From Bacteroidota bacterium (GTDB lineage: Bacteria > Bacteroidota > Bacteroidia > Chitinophagales > Chitinophagaceae), in NCBI GenBank assembly GCA_021780705.1, contig JAJXYG010000219.1, positions 1 through 6,913 on the forward strand: DNA of 6,913 nucleotides, written 5' to 3'. A program made the translations under genes and the position numbers. Position 1 is the stretch's first letter, and the number at the start of each line of letters is the position of its first letter. Positions 6,036 to 6,913 of this stretch are shown piece by piece. Below the pieces are notes generated by a model, which ran no database searches, was not told the origin of the DNA, and saw only the letters and a program-made list of their open reading frames with translations.

Positions 6036-6913
6036 ATGATCGCATCTGCTGATTTTAAAATTACGAGAGTCGCCAGAAGCATGGCCGCTTCTCTCGCTGG
6101 TAAGGAATTGCCATTTGGAAAATATTTTACCGATCATATGCTCGAGGTAGACTATACGGATGGTGAGTGGAAGATGGTGGAGATCAAACCTTACCAACCT
6201 TTGATGCTGGCGCCTTCCCTGACTGCCCTGCACTACGGCCAGGCGATATTTGAGGGTATTAAAGCATACCGGGATTCGGAAGGTAATATCCGGATATTCA
6301 GACCTTATGACAACTGGAAGCGGTTCAACCACTCTGCAGCCCGTATGGAAATGCCCGGTGTACCTGAGGAAATATTCATAGAAGGGATGAAAGAACTCAT
6401 CCGGATGGACAGGGATTGGATTCCGACCAAACCGGATCATTCACTCTATATTCGTCCGTTTATGTTCGGTACCGATGAAGCCATAGGGGTTAAACCTTCC
6501 TCCACTTATAAGTTTATGATCCTGCTGAGTCCCACCGGGCCCTATTACAGCGCTCCGATGAGGATTGCCGTGGAGGAGAAATATGTGAGGGCCGCACCCG
6601 GCGGAACCGGATTTGCCAAGACCGCCGGAAATTACGGGGCTGCCATGTTTCCCACGGCAGAAGCCAAACGCCATGGTTTTGACCAGGTGTTATGGACTGA
6701 TGCCCTGGAACACAAATATGTGCAGGAATGCGGGACTATGAACGTGTTTTTTATCATCAACCAAAAGGCCCTGACCCCCGATCTTACATCCGGGACCATT
6801 CTGGCCGGGGTGACCCGGGATAGTGTCATGGAGTTATTACGGGAAAGTGGCCTGGAAGTGGAAGAAAGACCAATCAGCATCGATGAAATCGTAGCTGCCT
6901 ACGAGCAGGGAAA
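6036..6913 (+). CDS. ilvE: Branched-chain amino acid aminotransferase (3' end beyond window)
   Basis: A PLP enzyme moving the amino group between Val, Leu or Ile and 2-oxoglutarate, the last step of their synthesis and first of their breakdown; cytoplasmic. The window shows 292 residues and ends mid-codon; the family is about 350-360 long, so roughly 60 C-terminal residues are missing. Landmarks: LPFGKYFTDHML (25-36), LHYGQAIFEGIKAYR (65-79), LYIRPFMFGTDEAIGV (137-152), GGTGFAKTAGNYGAA (189-203) with PLP-binding Lys195, and QECGTMN (230-236) with Glu231 near the cofactor. The KTAGNY and CGTMN versions, and the overall length, fit the eukaryote-like BCAT subgroup (compare KMGGNY in the human enzyme), not the shorter E. 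coli IlvE. ATG 6036 has an A/T-rich leader and gives an N-terminus (FKITRVARS) like related Bacteroidota enzymes; the ATG at 6081 would cut into that region. It diverges from the psi-like gene with 31 bases between starts, leaving no room for an attenuator. Confidence 0.96.
   Translation, partial: MIASADFKITRVARSMAASLAGKELPFGKYFTDHMLEVDYTDGEWKMVEIKPYQPLMLAPSLTALHYGQAIFEGIKAYRDSEGNIRIFRPYDNWKRFNHSAARMEMPGVPEEIFIEGMKELIRMDRDWIPTKPDHSLYIRPFMFGTDEAIGVKPSSTYKFMILLSPTGPYYSAPMRIAVEEKYVRAAPGGTGFAKTAGNYGAAMFPTAEAKRHGFDQVLWTDALEHKYVQECGTMNVFFIINQKALTPDLTSGTILAGVTRDSVMELLRESGLEVEERPISIDEIVAAYEQG

Noticed and set aside
5991..6880. Three overlapping minus-strand frames opposite ilvE
   Set aside because: They are antisense to a well-conserved aminotransferase, and their composition reflects the reverse complement of its codons.

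Overview
The window looks like ordinary chromosomal DNA of a member of the Bacteroidota. Three things point there. Two promoters match the Bacteroidota form TTTG-N20-TAnnTTTG. Start codons are preceded by A/T-rich stretches, not Shine-Dalgarno sequences. The gene types are also typical: a DUF4412/GLPGLI-like exported protein, a long soluble TPR protein, a ComA-type phosphosulfolactate synthase next to aroE, and an ilvE whose product has the long, eukaryote-like BCAT sequence. The lineage cannot be narrowed further from this sequence alone.

Layout. Bases 1-39 may hold the last codons of an upstream plus-strand gene. At 123-776 (+) lies a small exported protein. At 907-1254 (-) lies a short secreted protein of unknown function, with its own promoter at 1279-1310 and an intrinsic terminator at 854-881. 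At 1396-2829 (+) is a TPR-repeat protein. A clear promoter at 2843-2874 then starts a two-gene unit: phosphosulfolactate synthase (2895-3665) and shikimate dehydrogenase aroE (3665-4402), joined by a TGATG stop/start overlap. aroE converges with a minus-strand cluster, read from right to left: a 173-residue protein resembling the DNA polymerase III psi subunit (6004-5483), the RdgB/HAM1 nucleotide-sanitising pyrophosphatase (5476-4835) and a hotdog-fold acyl-CoA thioesterase (4854-4408). ilvE (branched-chain aminotransferase) starts at 6036 on the plus strand, only 31 bp from the minus cluster, and runs off the right edge.

How the genes work together. The minus cluster pairs a possible replisome accessory protein with dNTP pool cleaning, a plausible DNA-maintenance theme, with the thioesterase translationally linked behind them. 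The comA-aroE pair joins a sulfite/PEP enzyme to a shikimate-pathway enzyme. The role of this ComA homologue in a Bacteroidota cell is not obvious. There is no CRISPR array, tRNA, rRNA, insertion sequence or phage gene in the window, and I see no clearly new multi-gene system. The best leads are the psi-like protein, the comA-aroE coupling and the small orphan secreted protein.
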